From Cryptomeria japonica (taxonomy: Eukaryota > Streptophyta > Pinopsida > Cupressales > Cupressaceae): a stretch of DNA of 64,000 nt. Under the pieces are notes generated by a model, which did not search any database, was not told the DNA's origin, and was given only the letters and a program-made list of their open reading frames with translations. Shown one piece after another: positions 10,580 to 26,514 of the stretch (its first letter is position 1; each line of letters opens with the position of its first letter). The stretch spans positions 262,598,624-262,662,623 of the forward strand of contig NC_081406.1 in assembly GCF_030272615.1 (NCBI RefSeq). The letters are read 5' to 3'. The translations under genes and the position numbers were made by a program.

Positions 10580-13500
10580 TTTTGTAACAACAATTGAAAG
10601 ATGGCATGTGTCCATTGGGAGCTATGATCGAAGAAATGTGTCATTTTGTTAAGGACCTAATAATTTATTTTTAAGGCCTTTTGGACATACCTAGTACACA
10701 CTAAGGTGCAATTGCTATTACTTCATTTATTTGACATGATAAAGCATTAGGTTGATACACCATATCTTTGCATTATGCTACAACTTTAGCCAGTTCATCT
10801 TTTAATTTGTTCACCTCTTTTATGTTTTACTTCAACTAAATTATCATATTGACAACTTGAGAGACCAATTAAGAATTGTGATAAATTTAGCATATAATTG
10901 CAATTAGATATTTTCTAAGTTGTCAAAAAAAAAGTATAAGAAACCTTAATTGTAACCTCAATAGATACCTTAGAACCTAGCGTTAAGAAACTTGATTGTA
11001 TAATACATGTGTAATTCATTGGCCAAATATTATTAGTATTCCCTACAAGCATATGATTATGGTTGCACCACTCTTCTAGTCCAAGATGAGCTTGGGAAGC
11101 CTCAGTAAAATTTAGGTGCCTTAACATGTTCTTTATAGGTGTTTCTTACTGTAGTTAAACAAAAGATTACTTATGTCTAGAAGATTGACTCTCTTGCACT
11201 CTAGATGTTTCAATAAGTGGTTCTTAATATTGGGGCACAAAAGAAATAGGTAATACACTTGCTAATTGAAAGAGGACTACACTTGATGTAGCTACATGTG
11301 GTGGTGCATGTGGAAATATATCCTTATGTACTAGAGTTCAATAATGCATTGAGAATCACTTGGAATAAGAGGAATTTTTGTGGAGATTTTAATTACTCTT
11401 TACAATTCTTATATTTCTATGGCTTTCACCAACTACTTCTTATGTGGTTTGGAAGGGGACAATGAGACTATGTTTTCCCTTATTAACTATAGGCTCTATT
11501 CTTATCAAAACTCCTTTTATTCCAATATAAATATTGCAACACCTTGTCCATCTCCATCACCCTCATGATATTTTGTGTTAGATATTTATACTACAAAAAA
11601 TGATGAGATAGTTAATGAGACATGTGTAATCTAGGTATTACCATGTTGGTAAGTATTACCATTCATACTCTACTTCTTCTATTATAATGATACAAGATAA
11701 AATTTTTGCCCCATTTGTGCACTAGATATCAGTAAGGTTCACCCTAGTGAAATAAATGTAAAACTCAAACTATGCACTATTAAATTAACATAATATATTT
11801 AATTAAAATATTGATCAATATATACATAAGAATTTGAAGACCTTGGACTACTCCATCATGCATGCATGCATGCATAGCAACATCATGCACATTTATAGAA
11901 GTACTAGACATCTAAAATATTATGGGATTTGGCTTATCTTAGTCATAATTTCACCTATTATTGGAGTACATAATATGCTGGCATCAAGAATTAGTAAGAA
12001 AAATATCAAAAATATGCACCTTTATCCCATAAAAATATATAATTCTCCACTATATCATTAGCCAAGTGTGCATAACAGTGATCTTTATGTTGTGTTACAA
12101 TTTGGTAACTAGCATAGCTAGGATCCTTATAAATTTGATCCCCTCTAGCCTTGATTAATATTTTGGGTCCAAAACTTACACGAGCAACCCATAATTTATG
12201 TTTTGGCATCTCATTGACAACTAACTCGCTTGTTCTCCTTAACTTCTAACCCCAAAATTTTTTTTTTCTCCTTTTACTAGATTCTATGTTTCTTGATCCA
12301 AGTTTTCAGATGGATTTTTCTTTTTTTTTTTAAATTTTTTTATAGTGTTTTATTTGAGTGAGGTGGATACAAATATTCTTAGGCTCTAGAAAAATATAAT
12401 CATCATTATTTAAATATAGAATCTAAAACTAGCTACATCTCATACATGTGTCCTTATATCATCTTTGTTAGGCACATCTTCCACCAAGTCTAAATTTGGC
12501 ATGTCTATATCCTAGCTTATAGAAGTGATTATGTTCATCATTATTAAATATATATATTTTCCCTAATTTATCCTTCAAGTAGCATTGATAAAAATGTAAT
12601 GGCACTTGTATTTATTCCATATTTTTAGCTGTAAGCATTGTACCTCCTTAATTATTTTTTGTCAAGGTTTTCTTGCATAATATCTATGGATGTATTGTTT
12701 GTCTACCTTGTCTAGGAACCTTTACCTAATGCATACATATATTATCTCCATGGTATCATATTTTAATTGTACAATGAATTATCGATAGTTCGCTTGCTCA
12801 ATTTTTTCACCCCAAGATGTGTTATAAGATTTGGAGCGAGCACTCGATGGACTAGTAAGGAAAATAATTACTCTTATAAATTTTTGTAATGCCTTATAAT
12901 TATTAATGTACATCCCCAAAATTTATGGGTATATAAAATAAAATATTATTATTACTTTAACTCACTGGATGACTCTTAATGGCATTAATGTTCCATCATC
13001 TTTCTAGGTTCCAAAATATCTCTTTATCACATTTATGTCATTTATTTGTTAGATTCACAATAAATATCATGTCATCATCGATCCACTATTCTTATTTTAA
13101 AGTCTATTAATCTATTATGTCATAAGTGTCTCTACATGTTGATATAGTTTCCAATGTTGATCCTTTTCCACTTCCTTTCCTTTATTCCTATGAATTGTCA
13201 TGCTTCCTTTCTTGAAGCATGTCTTATAAGAATTCAACTTAACATCTAATTTTCTTTATACTTGTCTTAGTTTCTCTAATTTTTCTCTCTTCTTGAAGGA
13301 AAATATTTGAGGATATTACCGTTTTCTCAAGCCTTGGAAGTGTATGCATGTTGTAAGTATGAAGGTCTTGTAATGTATAGTATATGTCTCATACAAATGA
13401 ATGGAGTATATTTTGGAGATGGTTCTCAATATAGAAAAATGATCTTCAAATCCTTCAATTGAGTGCACAATAGAGTAATTTATATCTACCCTAATTGCTC

Positions 13501-14247
13501 CCAACTAGCTATATAATGGGATAAACAATTCCTATCTTAACCCTATATATATTCCTTGATGGCATCCTATGGTTCTATTTTTTTCTAGTCTCTTAAGTGC
13601 ATGCTCTAAAAATCTTATGTAGACTAGAATGCCTTTATTACATAATATCAAATTATTCCTTTCTTATTATAGACTTGACATCTTACAATAATTGAAGTTT
13701 AATAACATTACTACAATGTGGTATTAATAACTTGTGTAATTTCATGTATCTAGGTGTAAAGAATTTTGTTTGTTTATTCAAGATGATAACAATATTTGAT
13801 GTCAAAAAATATAATACAAATAAAATAAATTAAAAAAAAAAAACTAGCTTATGAGAAAGTAACCAAGCATAGCATGATGTGAATCACCCATGTTGAATGA
13901 TCCTTCCTAAATGTTTTCCAATTAGTATGACCAACTGATTTGTACGAAAATGAATCCATACAAACTTATGTACATTAAAGCCTTAAATATCTATCAGGGT
14001 CATTCTATCTATTGAAACCATGCATTGTTGCATACCAGTTTTTTTAAATGCTAAAATACATGAAAATTTCCTCATAAATTTCTAGAAATATTTTATGTAG
14101 GTAAGAAGTTCATGCACTTCATCTAGTTCCTTCAATATTTTCAATCTAAAAATTATTGAAATCCTAACTAAATCAACCCACATATCATATATATTATGTA
14201 TTATATCCACAAATGTAGCCTTTTTCATTCATAAGTCTTAGTCTTTT
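10577..14247. other. AT-rich degenerate spacer
   Basis: No intact gene. Short minus-strand frames at 10915-11127 and 12006-12209 have non-repetitive composition and could be remnants of an old coding element, but I do not recognise them and they are broken on both sides. A short TGCA repeat lies near 11860. Otherwise nothing seen. Confidence 0.5.
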
Positions 14248-14806
14248 TGTTGGAGTTGATGGTTGAACCCTATAACTCCCACAAAACATCTGCAAGAAAA
14301 ATAAATATCACAAATAAAGATCAAAGAAAGATAATCATTACAAAAAAGATATAAAATAAATGCATCAACAAGCATACACCATAAATCAACACATTTCATA
14401 AGATCTACATGGGAAACCCCCATAAAGCATCATTTTATTAAAACACTTACAAATGTAGTCTATCATAAAATAGACTAGAAACTAGGGACACTCCTCCAAT
14501 GCTTCCACATGGCCAATAATACCTCTTGTGCATAGTGATACAACTCACCATAAAGCTCCAAATTCGCACACCTCTCAAATGAGAGAGAAACTCCTTAAAT
14601 ATAGGAGGAAGGTTGACTTCACTAGTCACACCTTTTCAATAACTCCCATTCACAAATAATTAATAACATAATAGTATTAGATTATAATTATTTCAAATGG
14701 GATATTCTTATAAAGCATATAATATATAAGGTTTTATAGCTGTATATTAAAACACTATATACAAATGTTATAAGGATCTGACCCCTAATAACATTATGTT
14801 GTAACA
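14248..14806 (-). mobile_element. Solo or single LTR relic
   Basis: On the minus strand this starts TGTTACAAC, ends CAACTCCAACA (TG...CA) and is preceded by a purine tract (AAGGGGGAG), the arrangement of a polypurine tract and 3' LTR. No second copy or primer site was found nearby, so it is either a truncated element continuing into 14807-15900 or a chance likeness. No coding frame. Confidence 0.45.
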
Positions 14807-15924
14807 CTCCCCCTTAATGTTAATAGGGGATCACATGTCAATTTCCATAAAAGAAAAAATGAAGTACCCCAGTAATGTAGGCCTTCTTTGATGGTGATAA
14901 GCAAGGACACAAGTATATGCCAACATGAAGATCACACAATCTGAACTATATGAAAGTCATCTTGTCATAATTTATAATATTGGTGTTTTAAAAATGATTT
15001 TATGAGGTCTTATAAAAAATTATATTGGAGTTGTAGTCTCCTCAAATTACCCTCTCCCTAAGTTCATTACATAGTGCCTGTAGGACTTAACACAAATGTG
15101 CCTATAGGAATCAATAAAATGCTTTTACAAGTGGAAGATTTATAAGGAGAATAATTTTCAATATGCCCATAGGACTTGAGCACAAATGTATTTGAAGGAC
15201 TTACTAATTCCTACTTGTGGTATTAAAAACAAAAAGCACTTGCATATGCCTACCTACAGGCCTAAAGGACTTACTAATGCCTATATAGGTCTTATTTCAT
15301 ATCTATTAGGACTTACTTAATCCTACTCATAGGATTTAAAACTAGGATTTAGCCACCAGGTGGTATCATTGACATGTGACAGAATTATAAATAGTTTGAT
15401 TGAAAACATGGATCAAGTACAAAATAGAATAGAAATTCTCTCCGATCTCTACAAAAGATGTTAGTGAGCAATTTATCAATTTTGAATTTACTTATGCATA
15501 ATTACTAGCCTATAGATTTCATAAAAAAAATATATTATAAAACACATTTATAAGGGAATTATGAAGTATCATAATGGATGATCTAGGAAAGTACAAGATT
15601 ACACCATCTCTTGTAATATTCTTCATATACACATAATCTTACATTAATCATAGACAATATGCTTTTCTTATATTGACCACTTTTAATGATCAGATTATTT
15701 ATATGTATGTGAAGTGTGCAAGTTTGGTGGAGACTTTTTAAGTATTTGACAACATGAAGGAATGAGAAATCTCAGAGATTACATGGGGTTACTTAGACAA
15801 TCACATTACTTCATAAATAATAGGTCATAAAATTTAATAATTAATGTACAAAACTATGTTAAATATTTATAATTTAATTTAACATTTTCTATGTTTAAAA
15901 AGGTTCAATTCCCAAAAGAGTGGG
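14807..15924. other. Possible interior of the truncated LTR element
   Basis: AT-rich with loosely repeated phrases such as AGGACTTA near 15080-15320. No protein is recognisable. May be the eroded interior belonging to the LTR relic at 14248-14806. Confidence 0.35.
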
Positions 15925-16593
15925 GGGTAAGTGCACCAAGATGGTAAAATAAAAAGGGGGTATAAGTGGCCACTTTTTTTCTAAAATCAGCTAAACCTGA
16001 ATATCTAGGAGCAATTTGAGACTCTTATACACAAAACTTAAAGATACTGAAAGAACAAGACTTGCAGTACTCTAAATCTAGTTTCCAAACTACTAATTTT
16101 TTTTTAAATGGATAAGATTAAGGGGGTCAAATCTTTCGTGCATACAAAACTGGTCCTATTTTTTTTCAGTAAAACATAACATAGTGTTTGGTGTGCACAT
16201 CAAAAGAGATAGTTAAATGTAGTATTTTGAAAAACCCTTGGTAGAAAGATAGCTAAGAGTGAGTACTAGAAGTTGTGTATTTTTTTATAATTTTTTGTTG
16301 AGTTTTTTTTTATTAATATGACTTTTTGAAGTGGACGCGTCTTGAAAAATCAAGTACATGTTTGTGTACGCCACATAACTTGCACCAAAATAATTTTATT
16401 TAATTTTTTTTTTAGTGTGAAGAATGAAGTGTAGAACAATAATATACAATTTGTTTCAAATTTGGACAAGTAGTTCAAAAGTTATTAAAAAAATGTTACA
16501 CATATGTCTCTAAAAACTCTAGAGACATTGATAAAAGAAATTAAGAATTAATATGTTAATGTTGTTCAAATTTTTTAAAAAATAAAATAAAAT

Positions 16594-16721
<128 letters not shown>

Positions 16722-17284
16722 TTAGAAAGCTCAAAAGATGAGTGAATTTATGGTGGTAATTTTACAAATACCCACTTGATAACGTGTAAATCTGATGACA
16801 ATGAAGTTGAGAAACCAAATTGGAAGAAGAAAACACGTAAAAGGGAGGGAATTGAAGCTCTTGAGCCTAAGGCTTGTCATCCAAGGCTAAGTATATGGCA
16901 AAACGCATATGTGTTATTTTAATTAAGAATGTGTATGCATTATTTTAAAAACACACGGGCACACTTTTATGCGAAAAAAAATGCATGAATTATAATGCGT
17001 ACATGTTATGGTTAGCAAGAAAAAACATACACATTTTGCTTACTTTAAGATAGAAAAAGAACATGATCTAATGCTAATTCATTTACCTTCCCTTAGTTTC
17101 TTTCATTATGATATATACATAGAATATAACATTTAATTATAATTTATTTATATAAAATATAACATCTAAGTTATATTTTATGTATATATTCACAGGATGT
17201 TTGAGAGTGATTTCAGATCTCTAGGAGTCATAATATTTTATGAGATCTTATAATTTATCATTAGGAGTCAAATTTCAGTAATTA

Positions 17285-19030
<1,746 letters not shown>

Positions 19031-19032
19031 TA

Positions 19033-19195
19033 AATACCTAGAGAGAGAGAGGTGGAGAGGGAAGGAGAGAGATAGAGAGAGGTGAGATAGATAGAAGTGG
19101 AGGGGGATATTTGGAGTGAGGGAAGGAAAGGTATTCAAAGAGATGGAGGATAGATAGAGACAAGTAGTTAGAAAGAGAGAGTATGAAGAGGGGAG

Positions 19196-19278
<83 letters not shown>

Positions 19279-19821
19279 GGGGATGAAAGAGAGGTGGATA
19301 GAGAAAAGGAGAGGAGAGATAAAGAGACTGGGATAAAGAAAAGTAGAAAGGGAAGGAGGGAGGGAGATAGGGAAGGAGGGAGAGTAAGATTTATGTAGAT
19401 GAATGGAGGTAGGGAGGGACATAGAGGTATGTAGAGAGAGGGAGAGGGGTGATAGAGGTAAGTAGAGAGGGAAAGGGTGAGAATGAGATAAGTAGAGACA
19501 AAGTGCATTGGAGGCTGGGACAAATAGAAATCGAGAGATAGGAAGGGAGGGGGGGAGGGAAGTAGAGGTAGAGAGGGAGTGAGGGGATGTATGTAGGGAG
19601 AAGGAGAGAAGATATATAGATAAGTAGAGAGAGGGAAGGAGATAGATCTAGGGAGGGGGATATAGAGGAGAGAATGCATGTGAAGTAGGAAAAGAAGAGA
19701 GGGGAGAGAGAAAGAAGGGTGAGAAAGATAGGTTTAAAGCTTTGGGAGAGAGGAGAGAGTGAGATAGAGAGATGGGGGAGGGAAGGGGAGAAGGAGAGTG
19801 ATAGGAAGAGAGATTGAGGGA
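19033..19821. repeat. Polypurine tract (GA-rich), right arm of E1
   Basis: Strand composition flips abruptly from pyrimidine to purine at about 19030, as expected at the centre of a long hairpin. It contains (GA)n at about 19200-19274 and resumes after E3 at 20898-21130. Confidence 0.9.
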
Positions 19822-20897
19822 GGGTGAACTCACAAAGCTGGTTCCCACTTTTGCCAAAGAAGGAAATTGGCGAAAGTGAAAAATTTTGTTTACGAGGGGT
19901 TCGAGCGAAGTGGGGGTGTTCAAATGAAATACCCTTTGGGGTTCGAGCGAAGACCCCACTTCGCTCGAACCCCATCTTTGGAGCGAAGCACCTTTAATGC
20001 CCTTTTATGTCATTTTTCAATTATAGCGCGGGGGTTCGATCGAACCCCCCTAAAAATAGGGGGTTCACTCGAACCCCCCTTCGTTCGAACCCCTTTTTAA
20101 ACACTTCTCTGAAAATTTCTACATTTTTTTGCAGATTTTTGGCCTTGAAACCTCTAGTTGAAGGCTCAAATGGAATGATCTTTACAACCCAAAATGTAGT
20201 ATTATAGTCCTCGAAGCAAGCTTTCCAATGAATATAATTTTATTACATATTGAGTTTATTATGAACTTGTTTTTTTAATTATACCAAATATAGGTTTTTC
20301 ACCGAACATGAACTTCTCTATTCAATGCATTGGAAAAAATAGGAAACTAATTTAAAAAAAATCTGAAAAATATCTAAGCCCTGGGTATTGATGTCTTCTT
20401 TCTAACAAAAAAAATAAAATTGAATTTCGATATATATAGAATAAGTTATGTGTTCAAACGTAAACCTATGTCTGAATTATGACTAGTCGGACTTCAAAAC
20501 TTAATAAAATGAAAAATATTGAACATATCACTATCAAACCAACTGCAAGCCCTGGATATTGATGTTACAAACCAAAATTTGAAAGAATTGAGTTTTATCA
20601 TTTATAGAAAAAAAGTTATGAGTTTCGGGAGACACATCACTCTTAAAAAATGTAGTTTGTTGTAAAAAACTACTTTTCGAGGGAGATGGAAATATTTTTA
20701 AAAAATCCTTCAAAAAAATTTGAAAAAAATATATACAGAATCTACAGATGAAATTCTACAAATCACTAATTTACATCATCTTCAAATTCTTAATAGTTTA
20801 AAAGTTATAGTTGTCGGAAGTTGAAGATTATTTTAAAATTGTTCATCTTAGTATCAAAAGTGGCAAAAAAGTGGGAACCATTATTGTGAGTTCACCC
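19822..20897. mobile_element. E3: 1.08 kb non-autonomous TIR element nested in E1
   Basis: The left terminus 19822-19856 (GGGTGAACTCACAA...GGTTCCCACTTTTGCCA) and right terminus 20861-20897 are inverted repeats of about 35 bases with few mismatches. Both flanks carry GGGA (19818-19821 and 20898-20901), a candidate 4-bp target duplication, although the purine-rich context makes a chance match possible. The interior is AT-rich and non-coding apart from a GC-rich palindrome cluster at 19896-20090. The termini share the GGGT-A-CACAA-ATGGT pattern with E1 and E2. Confidence 0.75.
19896..20090. repeat. Palindrome cluster based on GGGGTTCGAGCGAA
   Basis: GGGGTTCGAGCGAAG occurs at 19896-19910 and 19938-19952; the second is followed after six bases by its exact complement (19959-19973), a perfect 15-bp hairpin. 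At 20030-20049 lies the perfect palindrome GGGGGTTCGATCGAACCCCC, with more variants to 20090. Several TTCGA/TCGAA cores are shared. Confidence 0.85.
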
Positions 20898-21247
20898 GGG
20901 AGACAAAGAGAGTGAAATAGAGATAGAGAGAATGATAATAGGAGCTTAGTGATTATTTAAATTTGACTAAGTTTGAGAAATTATAAGATCTAGAGCTTGG
21001 GGAGAGAGGAGAAAGTGAGATAGAGAGGGGTAGAGAGGGAGGAGAAGGAGAGAGATAGGAAAATAGATGGGTCTCGAGCTTGGGGGAGACAAAGAGTGTG
21101 AGATAGAGAGATAGCAAGAGAATGATGGTAGAAACACACTAATTACTGAAATTTGACAAAGTCTAAAAAATGATAAGATCTCCTAAAATATAGAATTTAT
21201 ATTATGACTCCTAGAGATTTGAAACAACTCTCAAACATTCTGCCAAC

Positions 21248-21254
<7 letters not shown>

Positions 21255-21322
<68 letters not shown>
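21255..21322. repeat. (TA)n microsatellite in right arm of E1
   Basis: About 65 bases of TA. It is flanked by an inverted pair reading TATACTAAAGTATAAG, itself a small hairpin near 21360-21385. Confidence 0.9.
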
Positions 21323-21326
<4 letters not shown>

Positions 21327-21788
21327 CAATATAAGTTATATTTTCTCTGTCTTTTATCTTTCCTATACTAAAGTATAAGAAAGATAAAAGACAAAGAGAA
21401 AATATAACTTATACTTAAATTTAATAATGTATATATCCCGATGAAAAGAAACTAAGGGAAAGTCAAAGGAATTAGCATCTAAGACCATGCTCCTTTTCTA
21501 TCTTAATGTAAGAAAAACACTTACATGTTTTTCTTGCTAATAATAATACGTACGCATGATAACATGTGTACATTTTTTTCTCAATAAAGTGCATACATTT
21601 TTTTTTATTTTAAATAACGTGTATATGTTTTAAATTCAAAAGACATGTGCATGTTTTGGCTCAATTTTTCAAGCCTTAACAGACATGCGGTTTTTGAATT
21701 TATCAAAAACATGCACACATTTCATTTATTTTAGGTGTTTTTTTTGCTAATGGACAATTTTTTGTTCACCATCTTGGTGCACTTACCC

Positions 21789-23237
21789 AGAGATAATGAT
21801 ATCCCCCTTTCTAGGAAAAGAACAATCAACCTTATTCATGAAGGAACACGAACAATCCACTAAGAGGGAGGAAATCAGTGGATATAAAAATCTAACTTTC
21901 TAAACAACTAGAGACAATTAACTGAAATCAAGAATATCAATGCAGAGAGATGTTAAACACATATGCACAATATAAGCACACACATGACACCAAATATACG
22001 AAGAAAACCCAATGTACGAAAAAACTCGATGAGAAAAGCTACTAGAGTCTACTACTCTAATCTAGCCTCGTAATAAAATATTTCTTGATTAGAAATTTAT
22101 GCGCACCAACCCAAAGGAGATCCAACCCCTAATTTGAGCACCCACTCAGATGATATACAATAAATACATTTCAATATCACTTGCAGTTTAAGTACCTTGT
22201 TACAAATGAAATTTTGTAACTCTCTGTAGTTCTGCACTTCAACATATATTTATGTTCTCTTCCTCCGCTACTTCAAACTCTTTGTCTCTTCTCTACAGAG
22301 TCTTCGGATATTTTTACTATGTGTCTTCATATGCACACTGTCTTTAAGTATTCTTCTTATAACTAATTATCGTGTTTAGTTTTTTCTAGTCTTCTGCAAC
22401 TCTTTACAGATATTTTCTTCACTTTTGGTGCATACACACTTTCTTCCCCAAATACACACTACTTGCTCACTCTCACTCCTTGTATTATACATTCTCTGTC
22501 AATCATAATAATAGTCTTCTCTTTTTTTCAAGGAAATTCCGCCATGGTCAACTAAATGCTCTTCTTAGGACACAAAATGATTTGATCTACCACCTGCCTT
22601 GCAAACTATTAGCTGCCAACATTAATTGCATCCTTTCCTTCTTTTTGTTTCAAATCTCTGCGTTCAAATTCGGTTTGATGTTCAACTAATATTTTTAGTA
22701 GCTTCACCTGCAACTGTGCCATGTAGATGTTAATTGAATTCTGCATCTCACAGGAAAGGCCAAGCGACAAAGATATATAAAAAGGTCTCTTTGTGCAGTA
22801 CAGATCCTCTTCTTTAAATGCTCAAACTGACATAAACAAGCTCCCTTCGACAAACAGACTTCATGTTTAACATGTTCGTGAGTTGGCTAGATCAACATTT
22901 CTATCGGACTATCGAACAACTTCAATGAGTCGGTTTGATTCTTATCAATACCCACACATCTCCTCGATGAGGATGCACTCCACCACAGTCTCTCACTGGC
23001 TTGTTTGATCGGTGAGACCTTCACTAAGTTATTTCGATAACATCCTTACACTACCGTGGGATCAAATTTCCTTGACTAATCAATGAGACATACAAAATAT
23101 TTCAATGATATATAATGTCACTTCGATGAGGTCTTCACTTCTAGAGTCGAACTGAATTCTCCATACTTGCTTCGATATCCCCAAGTCTCCTCGATGAGGA
23201 TACACTTAACCTCTTTTTTGACAGATCAGTGAGACTT
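21789..23237. other. Spacer, possible retrotransposon debris
   Basis: AT-rich on the left, then a stretch with CGATGAG phrases (22910-23210) of the kind seen in repeated elements. No coding region, LTR pair or RNA gene could be supported. Confidence 0.4.
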
Positions 23238-23400
23238 ACTCATGTCACCTCGATGCCTACTCCATACACTGGATAGAAGAGACATTTGCATGTCACCTCG
23301 GTCCTTAATGCCTACTCCATAAACTTGATCAAATAAACATTTGCATGTCACCTTGACGCATGCTCCATACACTTGATCAAAGAGACATTGCCATATCGGT
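23238..23400 (+). repeat. Three-unit minisatellite, about 50-60 bp
   Basis: The phrase TGTCACCTCG...TGC(C/T)TACTCCATACACTTGATCA...GAGACATTTGCA repeats three times with small changes and length variation. Non-coding. Confidence 0.65.
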
Positions 23401-24829
23401 AAGACCCAAATCAACTCTCTTCTTTGGCATAGTGTCTCATCAACACCACTAACTCAAGACATGCTCCAAGTCAAGAAACAAAAACATGTGAGCTATTGCT
23501 CACTTAAACTATACATGCCGATTAACATAAAGACCATAAACTACAAAGATAACGCCAATGTTTGATAAATGGTTAAAACCATTACATGCATAGGCCTGCC
23601 CATTGAAGCACTCAATCTGCCTTTTCTACAAGCCCGATGGATATCAATAGTTTTGTCTTCTTTGTCCAAATCAAAAACTCATACTGTGTTCGATCTACTT
23701 TTATATTGTTCGACATTAACACATACACAAGTCTCATACACATTAGCTCTGTTGACTTAGACTGCATCAACTTTGTCAACCTGCACTTTATCTCTGTGAC
23801 ATTCAACTTCTCTGTCAACAAGAAAATATATTGACATCATTGACAATTCAATGCCAATAATTCATGATTTTGATGAGATAAAATATTCAAACTACTATGT
23901 ATCAAGTCCCATGCATTTATAAGATTTACATTCTAAAGATATTAAAAAAAAATACGGCTAACAAGGCTTGGCTAATATAACTATTTTAATGCATATTTGC
24001 CAATAAATTTGTACTTTGTATGCCTTTTCATGTTCATTACACTAGTGATCTCCATGCCAAAGTAATTTGATATTAAGTACCCTTAAAATTCTATAAACAA
24101 TATTCTCATGAAAGGTTTGAAGATTGACCAGTTCTTGTAATTGAGTCAACAAGTGGTGGGTCTTAAATCTCTTATGTTTTAATGCATCAATAATAGGCTC
24201 TCGTTGAAAGCATCAATAAAATGTTCTCATTGACAAAATGTATGATAGTAGGTTTCACGAGCATCATTTTGCATGTGTGTCATCAACCCTACAAAATAGA
24301 TAATTATTGAACACCATGAAGAATTTATAAGTTCTTAAGGTGTTCAATGGAAGCATTATAGACCATGAGGGAGGTAATAAATATGGACCCCACTAAATTA
24401 CATCTCTATTTTAAAAAATGAGCCTATAAATATTATCTATCATTTCAAGAGATCAATTTTGTGAGCTTGGAGTGATTATGTGACCTTCCAAAACTTAAAA
24501 GGTGAACATGTAATATGCTAAGAGAGTAAGTTCAAAACAATATAAAGGCATTATACCTCATTTTTCCACAACCTTAAATTCTTGCATTCTCCTGCTATAT
24601 CCTATTTACTCACCAATATCCACAATATCCATTGATGGGTTTTTCCTTTTCTATAGTATCTATGCATATGCCAAACTCCCACAATTTATTAGTACTCTAA
24701 AATAAAAAAATAAAGAGGAGGAATACAATTACCCCTTCTTTTTTTTTTTGATAATAGTCCAAGCATTTATCACATGTTAGAAATATTTATAAGACAACTC
24801 ACAATTTAAAAATACATTTAATAATAATA

Positions 24830-25053
24830 ATTTAGACTTTAAAAATTATAATAAATCACACTCTATGTATAGAGTGAAAAATGTTTTATCTTTACACTAT
24901 AAAATAAATCACTTAAAAATAATATTAAACTTTATAGTGAAAAAGATTCACTTAAAAGTAATATTTAACTTTATAGTAAAAAATAAATGACATTAAAAAA
25001 TAATATTTAACTTTATAGTGAAAACAAATCACTTAAAATCAATACTTAGCTTT
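24830..25053 (+). repeat. AT-rich minisatellite at the left flank of E2
   Basis: Units of roughly 55 bases built on AATATTTAACTTTATAGTGAAAA and AAATCACTTAAAA. The same unit type continues at 34354-34490, so E2 split one array. This lets the empty site be inferred: ...TTAGCTTT joined to ATAGTAAAA matches the repeat consensus and supports TTT as target duplication. Confidence 0.75.
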
Positions 25054-25924
25054 GGGTAAGTGCACAAAGATGGTGGTCAAAAAGGGGGTATAAGTGGACA
25101 CTTTTTTTTTTTCTTGAAATCAGGTGAACCTAAACTTGGAGGTAAAATTTGAAAGTCATCCACTCAAGATATGAAGATAATCAAAGAACAAATATTGTAG
25201 TACTCTGAATCTAGTTTCCAAACTACTAAACTTTTTCAAAATTGGATAATATTAAGGGGGTCAAATCCTTTGCACACGAAAAACTAACCTTGATTTTTTC
25301 TGAAAACCATAACATAGTGTTTGACGTGCGCATCAAAAAAGTCATAGTTAGATTTAGTATTTTGACAAATACTTTGGTAGAAAGATAGTTAAGAGTGAGC
25401 ACTAGAATATGTGTATTTTTTTGTAACTTTTTGTTGAGTATTTTTTTGTTTATGATTTTTCCAATCGAGCACATCCTGAAAATTAGGTACTTGTTCGTGC
25501 GCGAAGCATAAGTTGCACTAAACAAATCGAAAATACAATTTTTTTTTTAAAATTGTAAAGAATCAAGTTCACTACAATAATATATAATTTTTTTAAAATT
25601 TGGATAAGTATATCAAAAGTTATTCAAAAAATGGTGCACCTATGTCTGTGAGAACTATGGAGACACTGGTAAAAGAAATTCAATAATAATATGTTATTGT
25701 TGTTCAAATTGAAAAAAAATTATATGGTTAGAAAGCTCAAAAGATTGGTGAAAATATGGTGGCAATTTTAGAAATACCCACTTGATGAAGTGTAAACCTG
25801 ATGATGACAAAGTAGATAAACCAAGTTGATAAAATAAAACATGTAAAAAATGAGAGAAATGGAGGGAAATCAAACTTCCAAACCGTAGCTTTGTCATCCA
25901 CACCTATTTCCAAGCCTAAATAGT

Positions 25925-26000
25925 CAAAAGCGTGTACGGGGTACTTATGGTGTAAGCAGTGTGTACGCGCTCTTTTTACTATAAACAACGCGTACGTGCT
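25925..26000. repeat. Left subterminal CpG-rich repeats of E2
   Basis: Several near-palindromic motifs such as GTGTACGCGCT and ACGCGTACGTGCT. Matching motifs occur inside the right end (34105-34290) and, with many CG changed to TG or CA, in E1 near 16900-17010 and 21545-21690. Position suggests transposase-binding sites, by analogy with subterminal motifs of other plant DNA transposons. Confidence 0.55.
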
Positions 26001-26165
26001 ATTGTATAATATGATATTGTATATATAATATGTGTATATACATATAATAGATGTAATATATAATATGTGTATAATATGATATTGTATATATACATATGTG
26101 TATATACATATAATATATAATATTTATATATATAAAATATATTAAGTATATATATACACATGTAA

Positions 26166-26380
26166 GTGTATTGTCTCCCCCTTCCTTCGTACCCCATCCC
26201 TCTCTGTCTCCCTCCCTCTCTCCCCTTCTCCCTTCCTCCATACCCCATCCCTCCCTCTCTCCCCTTATCCCTTCCTCCATACCCCACCCCTCTCTCTCTT
26301 GCTCTCTCCCCTTCTCCCTTCCTCCATACCCCATCCCTCTTTCTCTTCTTCTCTCCCTCCCTCCCTCCATACCCCACTGC
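26166..26380. repeat. CT-rich block
   Basis: Pyrimidine-rich units CTTCTCCCTTCCTCCATACCCC repeated about four times, with period near 55. Copies of the same phrase recur at 28070-28110 and 28500-28540. Confidence 0.8.
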
Positions 26381-26514
26381 AACTATGTCTACACTTCTAT
26401 AGAAGTAAGTGAACTTATTTCTTGTCTACAACTTCCTCTTTCATTTTTATCATGTATGCTCTCCTAAGAAAATTGATTGATGGATTTGTGTGTGTATATT
26501 GAATAGGAGGAGTA

